Of a stretch of 64,000 nucleotides of DNA, positions 46,301 to 55,491 are shown piece by piece. The DNA comes from CAYNJG01 sp964397295 (GTDB lineage Bacteria; Planctomycetota; Planctomycetia; Pirellulales; Pirellulaceae), in NCBI GenBank assembly GCA_964397295.1, contig CAYNJG010000003.1, forward strand, positions 1-64,000, given 5' to 3'. Numbering within the stretch: the first letter of the stretch is position 1; each line of letters opens with the position of its first letter. The notes under the pieces are model-generated. The model had not been told where the DNA came from. It worked only from the letters and a program-made list of their open reading frames with translations, and ran no database searches. Position numbers and translations under genes: made by a program.

Positions 46301-46848
46301 TATTAGCAAGGGCTCGGTTGGGGCTTGGTCGATCGTTGAAGCGTAGTTTCTATCAGATAGCGGAAGCACGAATTGTCTTAGAGGATTTGCACGCCGACTT
46401 GTTGAGTGAATTCGAAAAGCAAAGTGAGCGTGAGCGTCTGGATCCTCGTCGGTTTTTTGAACCGTTTCAACTTCTATGTCGAGCAGAGTTCGAACTCGAT
46501 GGACTGGACGTGATGGAATCTCGCATCAATGAAACTCGTGCGTTCCTGACCGAAAAAGGACATGACGTTACAAACCCAGAAAAGGTTGAAACGGCGGGTT
46601 TTGATTTGCATGTCGCAGATATCTACACACAAGTCGGTGAATACGACAAAGCAAAAGCTTTTCGAGAACGGAGCGGATTGTTTTTGGAAAAATCCATTTC
46701 TGAATCAACGAATCCCTTTTTGCGACGATTCGCCGCGATGCTGCTAGGCCGACTCTACGACGTGCGAGGCGATGTTGAGGCTTTGAAAAAGCTTAAGGAA
46801 CAATGGCGCATACACCCGCCGCGAGGAAACCGACCGGAACGTAAGTGA
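43345..46848 (+). CDS. Membrane Ser/Thr protein kinase with TPR-like C-terminal region
   Basis: An 1167-residue kinase. The N-terminus has the IEEYATAHPELAEEIRDLFP segment also echoed in the kinase at 1.7-7.0 kb. Kinase domain: glycine loop GRGGMG (112-117), K134 in VAVK, HRD (328-330) and DFG (348-350), all intact. An insertion of about 100 residues (about 200-298, Ser/Asp/Asn-rich) interrupts the lobe between hinge and helix E. One membrane helix follows (491-513), then a coiled coil (525-560) and an acidic linker, then helical repeats (about 640-1150) that look TPR-like. It likely senses an envelope cue and regulates the adjacent sigma factor. Spacing from sigma: 24 bases. Confidence 0.9.
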   Translation: MSSNHPSAEFEEPDNLGTKAPDPEEQVNLDDDRDPFEEIASEFVERFRKGEFPSIEEYATAHPELAEEIRDLFPTMAAMEGAKAQKSPPPKQVTETLPVEQLGDFRLLGEIGRGGMGIVYEAEQVSLGRHVAVKVLPKQALLDERHLRRFEREAQTAAKLHHTNIVPVFGVGQQDGYNYIVMQFIAGVGLDEVLLALRKNVIDSTIDFPNDNTSRASHANFNASALLKGDFGDSPIANIRSSFVRDRSASIDQTVVTDRRTTAGAVDMGTEAFSVDELSSSSNDIGKSEVDETVSLAKLSPEFYQSVARIGQQVADALAYAHEQGTLHRDIKPGNLLLDGTGTVWVADFGLAKLTEQDNVSRTGDIVGTLSYIPPESFSGETDARGDIYSLGLSLFELLTLRPAFYGRDRGKLVREITEGKLQRLGKLNPSIPRDLETIVLKAVAHRPEDRYATSREMAEDLDCYLNDLPIKARRMSIPEQFTRWYRKNKLVAGLSAAVLSLLILLTITFGVLNYRASRGWEQATKNANFAEAQTKISTEQKEIAQRQTAKANKASIEAEQNAEEAYRVILSTIRSLAPNRLPVTADASALTDSFVGPLADETELDPDADPENVDADGFASSPVVAAIPPTSEKAALLEVLVKSLEDFAPKAGKDSSLATFADLALSMGTLHKTLGNSDEAKASFDDAISRYESLVADSNEIAHVIGLAVCLNEKGDLVRQSDSEESSQLFAQAQELLRRDDLAGSPRAQYELARTLFLMSTKRSGRQRWRKNEQNLIAATKVLEPLLESEPNPEYRYLLARCYTGLSRVTRPGQGESYSELAVAELSKLVEEQPEVADYKFEFAIAKLRRADQLVDPTERLKTTEEAVNLLEEICSSSPGVSNYQVVRSQALGTYTRWLDRRATQLETENENDPVAIWRGRQATEIALRTSEALNDLKASFPAEALSDLDEHIEVHAAEVIAKADEDFAIPLFRQIIEREKDPMILARARLGLGRSLKRSFYQIAEARIVLEDLHADLLSEFEKQSERERLDPRRFFEPFQLLCRAEFELDGLDVMESRINETRAFLTEKGHDVTNPEKVETAGFDLHVADIYTQVGEYDKAKAFRERSGLFLEKSISESTNPFLRRFAAMLLGRLYDVRGDVEALKKLKEQWRIHPPRGNRPERK

Positions 46849-46978
46849 TCCGTAGTTTGCGGTTTTGAATTCTTAACGCTATTGAGTTTCTATTTGCATT
46901 TCTTCGCCCCTTCAATGAAGGTAAGTAATCTAGTCGCAAGGACTAGTTCGCTCTCTCACGATTCATTGTTGGGTTGCT

Positions 46979-47413
46979 ATGACCTCATCAGAAACAACAT
47001 TGCCCAAGTCGTTGCTTATGTGTGCACTCATCTGTTTGTGGGTGCTGACCTCCACGGGATTTGAGGCTCTCGAATTTGCGAAGAGTAGTCGTTGGGAGTC
47101 GACCGAGGGTGTTGTTTTGGAATCGGACGTGCAGGTGGCTGGTTCGCCTTCGCCGATTGAATACCAATTTCGAATTGATGACAGAAACTATCGTTCAACA
47201 CGAATCGCCTTCTCCGAGTTCTTAGGCAACCGTTCATGGAACAAGTCTTTTCAAGAGAAGTACATGCCCAACGAAACCGTGACTGTTTTCTATGATCCGG
47301 ATAACCCAGACAATTCGGTGTTGGAACGAAGAATCTCGCCAGGAGGTTTCGTTTGGTTCACGATGAGTCTGGTCGGGCTGGCGATGGTAGGGCGGCGTCT
47401 AGAAAAAATCTAG
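46979..47413 (+). CDS. DUF3592 membrane protein
   Basis: A 144-residue protein with two membrane helices (about 11-30 and 122-140) around a soluble beta-rich domain that carries the DUF3592 pattern: EGVVLESDV, IEYQFRIDDRNYRSTRI and VTVFYDPDNPDNSVLER. The function of the family is unknown. ATG at 46979 with a weak SD. A 6-bp hairpin (CTAGTC/GACTAG, 46930-46946) lies in the leader. It stands 130 bases downstream of the kinase gene. Confidence 0.82.
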   Translation: MTSSETTLPKSLLMCALICLWVLTSTGFEALEFAKSSRWESTEGVVLESDVQVAGSPSPIEYQFRIDDRNYRSTRIAFSEFLGNRSWNKSFQEKYMPNETVTVFYDPDNPDNSVLERRISPGGFVWFTMSLVGLAMVGRRLEKI

Positions 47414-47574
47414 CGTACGTACGGGCTTGCGCGTCGAGGGGCTCGTTCAAGCCATAATTGCGGCAGTATTTGCTTCAAATCGTTACGCCGCTTCCGCCAA
47501 AAACGGTAGACTCCACAAGGGTGGATTCGTTTCTACCTTAGCGGAACTTTTCAATGTTTTTTGCAGAGGTCGTC

Positions 47575-49692
47575 ATGCCACGATTTCGGCTTGTCTTGTG
47601 TTGCGGATTCTTCTTGTCAGCACATTTTGCCTTCGGCGATGCGTCGCCCACGCTTTCTTCAAGCGACTCAGTTTCAAAAACGTCTCGCCCATCTGTAAAA
47701 GCGATGAGCAGCCGTATTGATAAGCTGGTTGGCACAAGGCTCGCGGAGATGAAACAAAAAGCGAATCCGCGCGCTGACGACGAAACATTTCTTCGCCGTA
47801 TTTACTTGGACGTGGTTGGGCGTATTCCAACGTTGGAAGAATCTCGCTCATTCCTTTCGTCTCGAAAGAAAAACAAGCGAGCGGAGTTGATTGACGAGTT
47901 GCTCGACTCGCCCGGATACGTGAGCCATCAGTTCAACTATTTCGCAGACGTGTTGCGAATCAAAGATCGTCTCAACGGTGGCAATCCGGGACACCAATAC
48001 GTCGACTTTGTAAAAGAGTCGCTGTCTTCCAATCTGCCCTACGACGAATTCGTAAAAGAGTTGCTAACAGCAGAAGGAGCAGCGCTCGAGAAAGGAAACG
48101 GTGCGACCGGCTATTTCTTACGTGACGTTGGCATGCCGGAAGACAATATGGCGAACACTGTGCGGATCTTTTTGGGTACGCGCATCGAGTGCGCCCAGTG
48201 TCACGATCATCCGTTTGACAAATGGACGCAGCGAGACTTTTTTGAAATGGTCGCTTTCACGGGCGGGCTACAAACCAGGCTCAAGCGGCAAAGCAAGGAT
48301 GGCGCAGATATTCGAAAGGAAGTTCGCAGCGCGGACGCACCTGAGCAGGTGAAGCAAGTCGCCAACAACTTGCTGCGTACGCTTTCCTATGGAGTAGCTG
48401 GAGGCGGCACGGGACTCGCACGTCTACCCGATTCGTATCAGTACGACGATGGCGAGCCGAATGAAATTGTCACTGCGAAGACCATGTTCGAAGACAAATC
48501 GATTGTTCATCCGACGATTCCGGTTTCTCGTAAGAAGAACAAAAAACGTAAAAACAACAACCGAATTCTTGGTGCACAGGATATCGATTCGCGAGAGGCA
48601 TTGGCCGATTGGATTACGTCTCCGGACAATCCTCGATTTAGCCAAGTGATTGCCAATCGGCTTTGGAAACGTTCGATGGGCTTGGCACTCATCGAACCGC
48701 TGGATGATTTAACCGACGAATCGAAAGCGTCGAATGAGCGGCTAATGGAGTTTCTGTCGAAGTTGATGGTGGAACTCGATTTCGACCTGCGACAATTCCA
48801 ACGTGCAATCTTCAATTCGAAAACGTATCAATCGGAAGCTTATGCTGATGACGTGAGCGACCCGTCGAAGTTTTACTTCCCAGGTCCATTGATGCGCCGC
48901 ATGACTGCCGAACAATTGTGGGATTCCTTCGTGACGTTGGCAATTGCTGATGTTGATACGCGGGTGAATCCACAGGCAAAGATTAAGCGGGTGATGCAAG
49001 GCGCGAACCTTTACGAACGCTTCGCGAAGATGGACAGAGTGGACGTCGACGATGTATTAAAGGTTGCGGCGGAACAAGTGGAATCGCGCAAAGATCCAAA
49101 GAAACGCAAAGAGCAAATTCGCTCCATGATGATGGAGAGTGAAAAGAACAACGAATTTGAGAACGAGGCTGCGGCACTTCGAAAAGAAATCGCGAGAATG
49201 AAGCAGCTAGAGAAATCGGCGCGAAAACGAGGCAATACAACGGTGGCGCGCCGACTCGCAAGCAAGATGCGGCAAATGCAAGAACGCTTGAATCATCTGC
49301 CAACCCGACAAAAGGGCGATTTGGTCCGAGCAAGCGAGTTGCCATCACCAGCTAAGGCGGGGCACTTTCTACGTGAGTTTGGTCAATCTGATCGTGACCA
49401 AATTGAAAACGCAAATTCCGAAGCCGCCGTGACGCAGATTCTTTCCTTGATGAATGGCCAAATCCAAAACAAAATCATCGAAAACCCGCGTACAGTGCTT
49501 ATGCGAAACGTCGTTATGGCGGAGTCGGTCAACGAAAAGATTGAAGTGGTTTTCCTCAGTATGCTCGGCCGGAATCCCACGCGTTCGGAACGCGAGACCT
49601 GGATCAAACTCGGAAAACAAAATGGCAAAGAGGCCGCCAACGATTTGATCTGGACGCTCGCTAATACGAGCGAATTCATGTTCATTCGTTAG
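47575..49692 (+). CDS. DUF1549/DUF1553 secreted protein with CxxCH motif
   Basis: A 705-residue exported protein typical of planctomycetes. Signal peptide (about 1-24), DUF1549 region (about 45-250) including the YLDVVGRIPT signature, a cytochrome-like CAQCHDHPFDKW motif near residue 204, and a DUF1553 region (about 345-680) split by a lysine/glutamate-rich coiled coil (about 500-575). The role of these proteins is unsettled; the CxxCH suggests heme attachment. The start ATG 47575 is supported by AGAGGTCGTC; a start 21 bases upstream is in frame. The next gene, DUF1501, follows in 41 bases, the usual pairing. Confidence 0.93.
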   Translation: MPRFRLVLCCGFFLSAHFAFGDASPTLSSSDSVSKTSRPSVKAMSSRIDKLVGTRLAEMKQKANPRADDETFLRRIYLDVVGRIPTLEESRSFLSSRKKNKRAELIDELLDSPGYVSHQFNYFADVLRIKDRLNGGNPGHQYVDFVKESLSSNLPYDEFVKELLTAEGAALEKGNGATGYFLRDVGMPEDNMANTVRIFLGTRIECAQCHDHPFDKWTQRDFFEMVAFTGGLQTRLKRQSKDGADIRKEVRSADAPEQVKQVANNLLRTLSYGVAGGGTGLARLPDSYQYDDGEPNEIVTAKTMFEDKSIVHPTIPVSRKKNKKRKNNNRILGAQDIDSREALADWITSPDNPRFSQVIANRLWKRSMGLALIEPLDDLTDESKASNERLMEFLSKLMVELDFDLRQFQRAIFNSKTYQSEAYADDVSDPSKFYFPGPLMRRMTAEQLWDSFVTLAIADVDTRVNPQAKIKRVMQGANLYERFAKMDRVDVDDVLKVAAEQVESRKDPKKRKEQIRSMMMESEKNNEFENEAAALRKEIARMKQLEKSARKRGNTTVARRLASKMRQMQERLNHLPTRQKGDLVRASELPSPAKAGHFLREFGQSDRDQIENANSEAAVTQILSLMNGQIQNKIIENPRTVLMRNVVMAESVNEKIEVVFLSMLGRNPTRSERETWIKLGKQNGKEAANDLIWTLANTSEFMFIR

Positions 49693-49733
49693 CGAACTTC
49701 AACGAAAAACACCCAGCACCAGAGGATCCATCT

Positions 49734-51023
49734 ATGCGACAACTCGCTATGAAGCTCGATCGCCCCACACGTCGAGCGTTCCTGTCCAATGCCGCAAAGA
49801 CTTTCTTGGGTGTGGGTACGCTGCCTCTATTAAGCGAAATTGCCCATGCAAAAGAATCGAAGTCACTAGGTGGGCGCGCGAAGCACGTGATCTATCTGTA
49901 CATGGGTGGTGGCATGAGTCACCTCGATACCTTCGATCCGAAGCCTGGGGCCGAAACGCAAGGTCCGATCGAAAGCCTCAAAACGAATGTGTCCGGAATA
50001 TCTGTGTCCGAGTACTTTCCTATGATGGCCCAGCAGATGGACAAAGTGGCGGTTGTGAATTCGCTGAATTCCACGCAAGGCGCGCATGCACAGGGTCGGT
50101 ATTTCATGCACACCAGCTACTTCATGCGAGGGACAATCAAACATCCCGACATGGGTGCGTATACTTCATTGCTGCTTCCGAAGGCAAATCGAACGCTGCC
50201 TGCGAACGTCAAGATTGGCGGAAACAGTTCGGGACTTGGCGGAGGGTTTTTGGAATCGAAGTATGCGGCCGTTCCTATCGGCAAACCAGAAGCCGGGCTT
50301 CAGCACAGCGTCCTTCCGAAAAGAGTCACCGAAGATCGATTTGAACGTAGACTCGAGCGAGTCCGACAAATGAATCGCCAATTCGGAAAACGCTATGACA
50401 CGAAAGCCGTTCGTGCTTATGCAGGTATGTACGACGACGCAGTCAAGCTTATGAAGAGTGACGATTTGAAGGCGTTTGATTTGTCGCTCGAATCCGAATC
50501 AACTCGAGAAAACTACGGCACCGACGGGTTCGCACAGGGCGTATTGCTGGCGCGACGGTTAGTCGAAAATGGAGTACGCTACGTTGAAGTAGATTACGGC
50601 GGTTGGGACACACATGCCGACAACTTCACCCGAGTCGGCGAAAAGAGTGCTGTCTTGGATCGCGCGCTCGCATCGTTATTGAGTGATCTTTCCGAGCGAG
50701 GCATGCTGAATGAAACGCTTGTTGTGTTGGCCACCGAATTCGGACGAACGCCCACGATCGTTGCCGACAACAATGGCCGGAATCACTATCCGAAAGCTTT
50801 TACTTGCTTGCTTGCTGGTGGTGGCATTCGAGGTGGGCAAAAATACGGCAGCACTGATAGCGAAGGACGAGAAGTTGTCGAGGATCAAGTCTCTGTGCCA
50901 GACTTTAATGCAACGATCGCTTATGCATTGGGTTTGCCGCTGAAGGAAAAAGTGTATTCACCTTCGAAGCGACCGTTTACCGTAGCGGATGATGGCACGC
51001 CGATTACGAAGCTGTTTGGCTAG
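49734..51023 (+). CDS. DUF1501 (sulfatase-like) exported protein
   Basis: A 429-residue protein of the DUF1501 family, related to alkaline phosphatase/sulfatase folds. The N-terminus shows a twin-arginine-type signal (PTRRAFLSNAAKTFLGVG, R13-R14), so it is likely exported folded by Tat. Conserved segments include HVIYLYMGGGMSHLDTFDPKPG at the start of the fold, VDYGGWDTHADNF, and LATEFGRTP. The substrate is unknown. SD GAGG before ATG 49734. It forms a two-gene unit with the DUF1549/1553 gene; the pair is a widespread planctomycete signature whose role is often proposed to be in polysaccharide or sulfated-glycan breakdown (not proven here). Confidence 0.93.
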   Translation: MRQLAMKLDRPTRRAFLSNAAKTFLGVGTLPLLSEIAHAKESKSLGGRAKHVIYLYMGGGMSHLDTFDPKPGAETQGPIESLKTNVSGISVSEYFPMMAQQMDKVAVVNSLNSTQGAHAQGRYFMHTSYFMRGTIKHPDMGAYTSLLLPKANRTLPANVKIGGNSSGLGGGFLESKYAAVPIGKPEAGLQHSVLPKRVTEDRFERRLERVRQMNRQFGKRYDTKAVRAYAGMYDDAVKLMKSDDLKAFDLSLESESTRENYGTDGFAQGVLLARRLVENGVRYVEVDYGGWDTHADNFTRVGEKSAVLDRALASLLSDLSERGMLNETLVVLATEFGRTPTIVADNNGRNHYPKAFTCLLAGGGIRGGQKYGSTDSEGREVVEDQVSVPDFNATIAYALGLPLKEKVYSPSKRPFTVADDGTPITKLFG

Positions 51024-51050
51024 TTCTTTTTGAGCCGCGGCGGATGGACA

Positions 51051-51096
51051 TCGAGAGTAACGCTAGCTATTCTCGACGTTGTCGACTTTTCTTTTT
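51051..51096 (+). terminator. Possible terminator after the DUF1501 gene
   Basis: TCGAC GTT GTCGA (51073-51085) followed by CTTTTCTTTTT, with a larger stem TCGAGA/TCTCGA (51051-51076) overlapping it. Stems are short, so confidence is modest. Confidence 0.4.
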
Positions 51097-51174
51097 CGTG
51101 TTGCCGTGTTCGGCTGCGCTTGGTACGTTCCCGCGAATTTTCTAAAACTCAGTTCGCGAAGCGATACCCTAGTC

Positions 51175-54100
51175 ATGCATTTCGCTAAGAAATCTCATTG
51201 CCAAATTGTGACAGTTGTTCTTCTGTTAGTGAGCCAAATTTGCCTTGCTGAAGAAGTTCTCAAACGCGACGTTCCGCAATGGATCTGGACGCCTGTGCAG
51301 ACGCCCGGAAACGTTCCGAATGGCGCTTGTTTTTTCCGTCGCAATTTTGAAATAGCCGATCATTCGCAAGCAACGTTGCAGATGGCGGCTGATGATCAAT
51401 TCGAAGTCTATCTCAACGGTAAACTCGTCGGCCGCGGACAAGGCTGGGAGCATTTAACGAAATTCGATTTGTCAGAATACCTCGTCGTTGGCACGAACGC
51501 GCTGTCTATCAAAGTTGTGAACGCGAAACCCGGAGATGCGGGTTTGGTTGGTCAGATTCACATTAAAGGTAGCGACGAACGGATCGTCACCGATGGGCTG
51601 TGGAAGTCATCCACGGCGCCGATTCGAAATTGGAAACAGACTCGGTTTGCGGCGCAGGCATGGAAACCGGCGAATCAGATCGGCGCGTGGAATCAGACGG
51701 CACCTTGGATTCCTAAGAAGCGGCCAAGTGCGAGACGCGTTGCGGGGGTTGAAAATGCTGACAATAAGAAACCTGCTCGAGTTGAAATCATCGAAGATGC
51801 AAACGTGGCTCTCACCGCTGGTGAAGAAGAAATTCCCAACCGCGTAAAACCATTGTTGCTCAAGCCGCTCGAGGAAACGCTTCCTTGGGTCAAAAAGAAA
51901 GGCGAGCCTGGCGGCAAAGGAAACGTGTTGCCTCGGTTGAGTCGTGGGAAGCAAATTCGCAATCCATTTGTCAAACAAAACAGCGAAACGCCACCCAAAG
52001 CGATTGAGACTCCGACGAATGTCCCCGCTCCGCCGACCATGGACGAGGTCAGTCAGTTGCCGTCGCCTGAGGAAACGCTTCAACCGCCTGTTGCTGATCC
52101 AATGAAAGAAAACACACTCGCGCCGGACGTGAGTGTGGATGTACCAAAAATACCAGAGTCGCCGCTTTCTCGTTTTCGACCAGCGTCAGGTTTTTCGGTC
52201 GAAGAAGTCATTCCTGGTGTGGACACTGGATCACTGATCGCTTCAACATTTAACGAGTTCGGTCAACTTTTGGTTTCGCAAGAGAACGGCCCGCTGCTGA
52301 TCTGTATGGACAGTGATAAAGACGGGACGCTTGACGAGGTTCGACCCTACTGCAACATCGTTAAGAACTGCCAGGGTATTCTTGCTCTCAGCGGAATGAC
52401 GTTTGTGGTAGCGGATGGCCCTGAAGGCCCGGGCCTCTATCGACTCAGCGACGAAGCACGCAAAGGACAGCTCGATACGGCAACACTGTTGGCCGGATTT
52501 GACGAAACTTCGAAAGAGCACGGTGCTCACGGCGTTACACTGGGGCCTGATGGAAAGCTGTATGTCATCGTCGGGAATCACGCGACGCTCAAACGCAAAT
52601 TCTCGAAAATGAGTCCGCGTCAAAATCTCTACGAAGGCGATCTCGTTCCACGCTATGAAGATCCGGGAGGACACGCGAATGGCGTTCGCCTACCAGCCGG
52701 CTTCGTGCTGCGTACGGATATTAATGGAAAGAAAATAGAGTTGTTCGCCAGCGGACTACGCAACGCATACGACCTTGCGTTCGATGCGAATGGGGAACTG
52801 TTCGTCCATGATTCCGACATGGAATCGGATATGACGACTAACTGGTATCGTCCAACACGCGTTTATCACGTACCGCCCGGCGGTGAATTTGGGTGGCGAA
52901 GCGGTTGGGCAAAGTGGCCTTCCTACTACTTGGATGTAGTTCCACCTGCTGCTGAAACAGGCCGAGGTTCTCCTACCGGTGCCGTTGTCTACAACCATTA
53001 CACGTATCCCGAAGCGTTTCGCGGTGTGCTGTTTCTTGGCGATTGGTCGGAAGGCAAAATCCTCGTTGCAAAGCCAATGGCGGAAGGTGCCGGCTATACG
53101 ATGGAAACAGACACGTTCCTGGAAGGTCAGCCACTGAACGTGACGGACCTGGACGTGGGACCCGATGGAATGCTGTACTTTACGACTGGTGGTCGTGCCA
53201 CGGAGGGCGGCATTTATCGTATCGTTTGGAACGGAACGGCGAACGAAGTGCCGAAGGAGACCGGTATTCAGCAAGCGCTGGTATCGCCGCAAATCAATAG
53301 CTCGTGGGGTCGGCAGTTAGTTGCCGCAATTCGACAGCGCATGGGTCAGGCAACTTGGAACGCAGAGCTTGTTACGGCCGCGAGAAACGCTAACCTTCCG
53401 GCTGAACAACGTACCCAGGCGTTGCAGTTGATGCAGTGGGTGGGTCCAATTCCCAAAGCAAAACTCCTGCTCGAACTGTCGGAAGATGAAGAGCCGAGCG
53501 TTCGGAAGACGGTCGCTTACTTGATGAGCTCGTCCGCCAGCGATGATCGTATTCCGCTACGGCTTGTGGAGCTGATGTCGGATGAATCTGGTGCAGTACG
53601 TCGCCAAGCGTGTGAGTCTCTCGTGCGAGCTCATCGTTCCGTGCCCTACGAATACGTTGTGCCATTGCTGGCGTCAAAAGATCGAACGGAAGCCTGGGCG
53701 GCGCGCATGCTGTTGCAGCTAGACCATCCTGATGAGTGGGAAAAGGAAGCTTTCGCAACGGACGACCCGAGTGTGTTTATCCAGTCAGGTACCGCCTTGA
53801 TGACTGCTTGGCCGTCTCGAGAGAGCGCGCTCGCAGTGGTCAGCAAATCGTTGAAGTTGATGCAGGGATATTTGGACGATGATCAGTTCATTGACTTGCT
53901 TCGTCTGCTTCAGCTTTCGATTTTACGTGGCGAACTCTCGCCGGATGACGTACCAGAACTGAGAGAAACACTGGCAGAAGAATTCCCGGCCAACCATCAC
54001 ATAATGAATCGCGAGATGATTCGTTTGCTGGTTCGGCTGCAAGTTACTTCGATCAAATCTCGCTATCTGAGTCACCTGGAATCCGACCTACCTGAAAGCG

Positions 54101-55383
54101 AACGCATTCATTTGGCGACGCATTTGCGATTCCTCAACACCGACTGGATGACCGACGAAAAATTCAAGATCTTTGCACAACTAAAACCTTCTGCCGATGC
54201 GGGAAATGCTGTTGGTGAATACCTGCAAAGTGTTGCGCGTGACTTCTCGAAAGGTTGGAAGCCCGAGGAAGACCAACTGGTGATTGAACGCGGTGATGAC
54301 GCGCCAAGTGCGGCACTCGAAGCTATTCTGCGATTGCCAGATGATCTTTCGAAAGACCAAATCGAAGAACTCGTTCGGCTCGATCGATCCGTAGAAGCGA
54401 CCGACGACATTTCGAAAAAGCTGAAAGTCGCCATCTTGGCTGTGCTGGCCAGAGACGGTGAAGACTTGGCTATGGCTCACATTCGCGACGTCTACGATAA
54501 AGAACCACAGCGACGCATCGAGTGTGTCATTGGGATGGCGGAAGAACCTGCCGGTGACAACTGGCCGTACTTGGTGGACGCGTTGAAGTTGGTCGACGGT
54601 GAAATCGCACGCGAAGTCATCAACAAATTGAATACTGTGAATCGATCGCCCAGAGAACCAGAGGCTTATCGCCAAGTCATCATGGCTGGTTTGCGTTTGG
54701 GAGACGATGGTGGCTCAGAAGCCGTTCGTTTGCTCGAACGGTGGAGAGGCTTTGCTTCTACGAAAGAAACACCTCCTTGGAAGGACGCGTTGACCGCTTG
54801 GCAAAACTGGTTTACGCAAACGTATCCAGGCGAACCCGCGCCACAGATTGCGCATAACAACCAGCAACAGCGCTGGGACTACGAAAAACTAGTCGCTCAC
54901 TTGGGCAACTCGAACGTACTGAAGAAGGCATCGATTGCGCGAGGCAAGCATGTATTCGTGCAAGCACAATGTTCAAAATGTCACCAGCACGGCAGTGTGG
55001 GTGAGTCGATGGGGCCGAATTTGTCTTCGGTCGGTAGTCGATTCCTAACCAAAGAGATCGTCGAGTCGATCATGTATCCCTCGCGTGTGATTTCTGATCA
55101 GTACAAAGCGAAAACGCTGATTACGGATGAAGGGCTTAGCTATACCGGTATCGTTGGCTCCGGAGGAATCGACGAGCTGACGGTGTTGCAGGCTGATGGA
55201 GAGAAGGTGCGACTGCCGACGGAAGCCGTTGAGCAGACGGTACCGAGCAAACTTTCTGCCATGCCAGAAGGTCTGTTGGACGGACTTTCACTGCAAGAGA
55301 TCACTGACTTGGTCGCTTTCTTACGAGACGCGCCAAACACACGGATGGCCGATAATCCCGACAATGATAGCGAATCTCGCTAG
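51175..55383 (+). CDS. Pirellula-type heme-binding, HEAT-repeat, dehydrogenase-like exported protein
   Basis: A 1402-residue exported protein. Order: signal peptide (about 1-25); a carbohydrate-binding or galactose-binding-like beta domain (about 33-140); a proline/lysine-rich linker; a sugar-dehydrogenase-like beta-propeller (about 330-700, including GLRNAYDLAFDANGELFVHD and YHVPPGGEFGWRSGWAKWPSYY); helical HEAT-like region (about 720-1230); and a C-terminal cytochrome c domain with CSKCH at 1266-1270 followed by the TIGR02603-type heme-binding segment. Proteins of this architecture are abundant in planctomycetes and verrucomicrobia and presumably oxidise sugars and pass electrons to heme. 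The ATG at 51175 gives the signal peptide; a frame continues upstream to 51079. Confidence 0.9.
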   Translation: MHFAKKSHCQIVTVVLLLVSQICLAEEVLKRDVPQWIWTPVQTPGNVPNGACFFRRNFEIADHSQATLQMAADDQFEVYLNGKLVGRGQGWEHLTKFDLSEYLVVGTNALSIKVVNAKPGDAGLVGQIHIKGSDERIVTDGLWKSSTAPIRNWKQTRFAAQAWKPANQIGAWNQTAPWIPKKRPSARRVAGVENADNKKPARVEIIEDANVALTAGEEEIPNRVKPLLLKPLEETLPWVKKKGEPGGKGNVLPRLSRGKQIRNPFVKQNSETPPKAIETPTNVPAPPTMDEVSQLPSPEETLQPPVADPMKENTLAPDVSVDVPKIPESPLSRFRPASGFSVEEVIPGVDTGSLIASTFNEFGQLLVSQENGPLLICMDSDKDGTLDEVRPYCNIVKNCQGILALSGMTFVVADGPEGPGLYRLSDEARKGQLDTATLLAGFDETSKEHGAHGVTLGPDGKLYVIVGNHATLKRKFSKMSPRQNLYEGDLVPRYEDPGGHANGVRLPAGFVLRTDINGKKIELFASGLRNAYDLAFDANGELFVHDSDMESDMTTNWYRPTRVYHVPPGGEFGWRSGWAKWPSYYLDVVPPAAETGRGSPTGAVVYNHYTYPEAFRGVLFLGDWSEGKILVAKPMAEGAGYTMETDTFLEGQPLNVTDLDVGPDGMLYFTTGGRATEGGIYRIVWNGTANEVPKETGIQQALVSPQINSSWGRQLVAAIRQRMGQATWNAELVTAARNANLPAEQRTQALQLMQWVGPIPKAKLLLELSEDEEPSVRKTVAYLMSSSASDDRIPLRLVELMSDESGAVRRQACESLVRAHRSVPYEYVVPLLASKDRTEAWAARMLLQLDHPDEWEKEAFATDDPSVFIQSGTALMTAWPSRESALAVVSKSLKLMQGYLDDDQFIDLLRLLQLSILRGELSPDDVPELRETLAEEFPANHHIMNREMIRLLVRLQVTSIKSRYLSHLESDLPESERIHLATHLRFLNTDWMTDEKFKIFAQLKPSADAGNAVGEYLQSVARDFSKGWKPEEDQLVIERGDDAPSAALEAILRLPDDLSKDQIEELVRLDRSVEATDDISKKLKVAILAVLARDGEDLAMAHIRDVYDKEPQRRIECVIGMAEEPAGDNWPYLVDALKLVDGEIAREVINKLNTVNRSPREPEAYRQVIMAGLRLGDDGGSEAVRLLERWRGFASTKETPPWKDALTAWQNWFTQTYPGEPAPQIAHNNQQQRWDYEKLVAHLGNSNVLKKASIARGKHVFVQAQCSKCHQHGSVGESMGPNLSSVGSRFLTKEIVESIMYPSRVISDQYKAKTLITDEGLSYTGIVGSGGIDELTVLQADGEKVRLPTEAVEQTVPSKLSAMPEGLLDGLSLQEITDLVAFLRDAPNTRMADNPDNDSESR

Positions 55384-55452
55384 GTTTCTTTCGCAGTTGT
55401 GCTTCACGATAGGCGTTCTGCGATAGATCTGATTGACGAATCTGTCTTCGCT

Positions 55453-55480
55453 CAACAGACTAGAGGTATCTAGTCTGTTG
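55453..55480 (+). promoter_or_regulatory. Perfect 12-bp inverted repeat just upstream of a GTG start
   Basis: CAACAGACTAGA (55453-55464) and TCTAGTCTGTTG (55469-55480) are exact reverse complements with a GGTA loop. The repeat ends directly at the GGGAGA ribosome site and 11 bases before the GTG at 55492. It could be an operator or an mRNA hairpin that controls translation. No T-tract follows, so a terminator is unlikely. Confidence 0.7.
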
Positions 55481-55491
55481 GGAGAAACACG

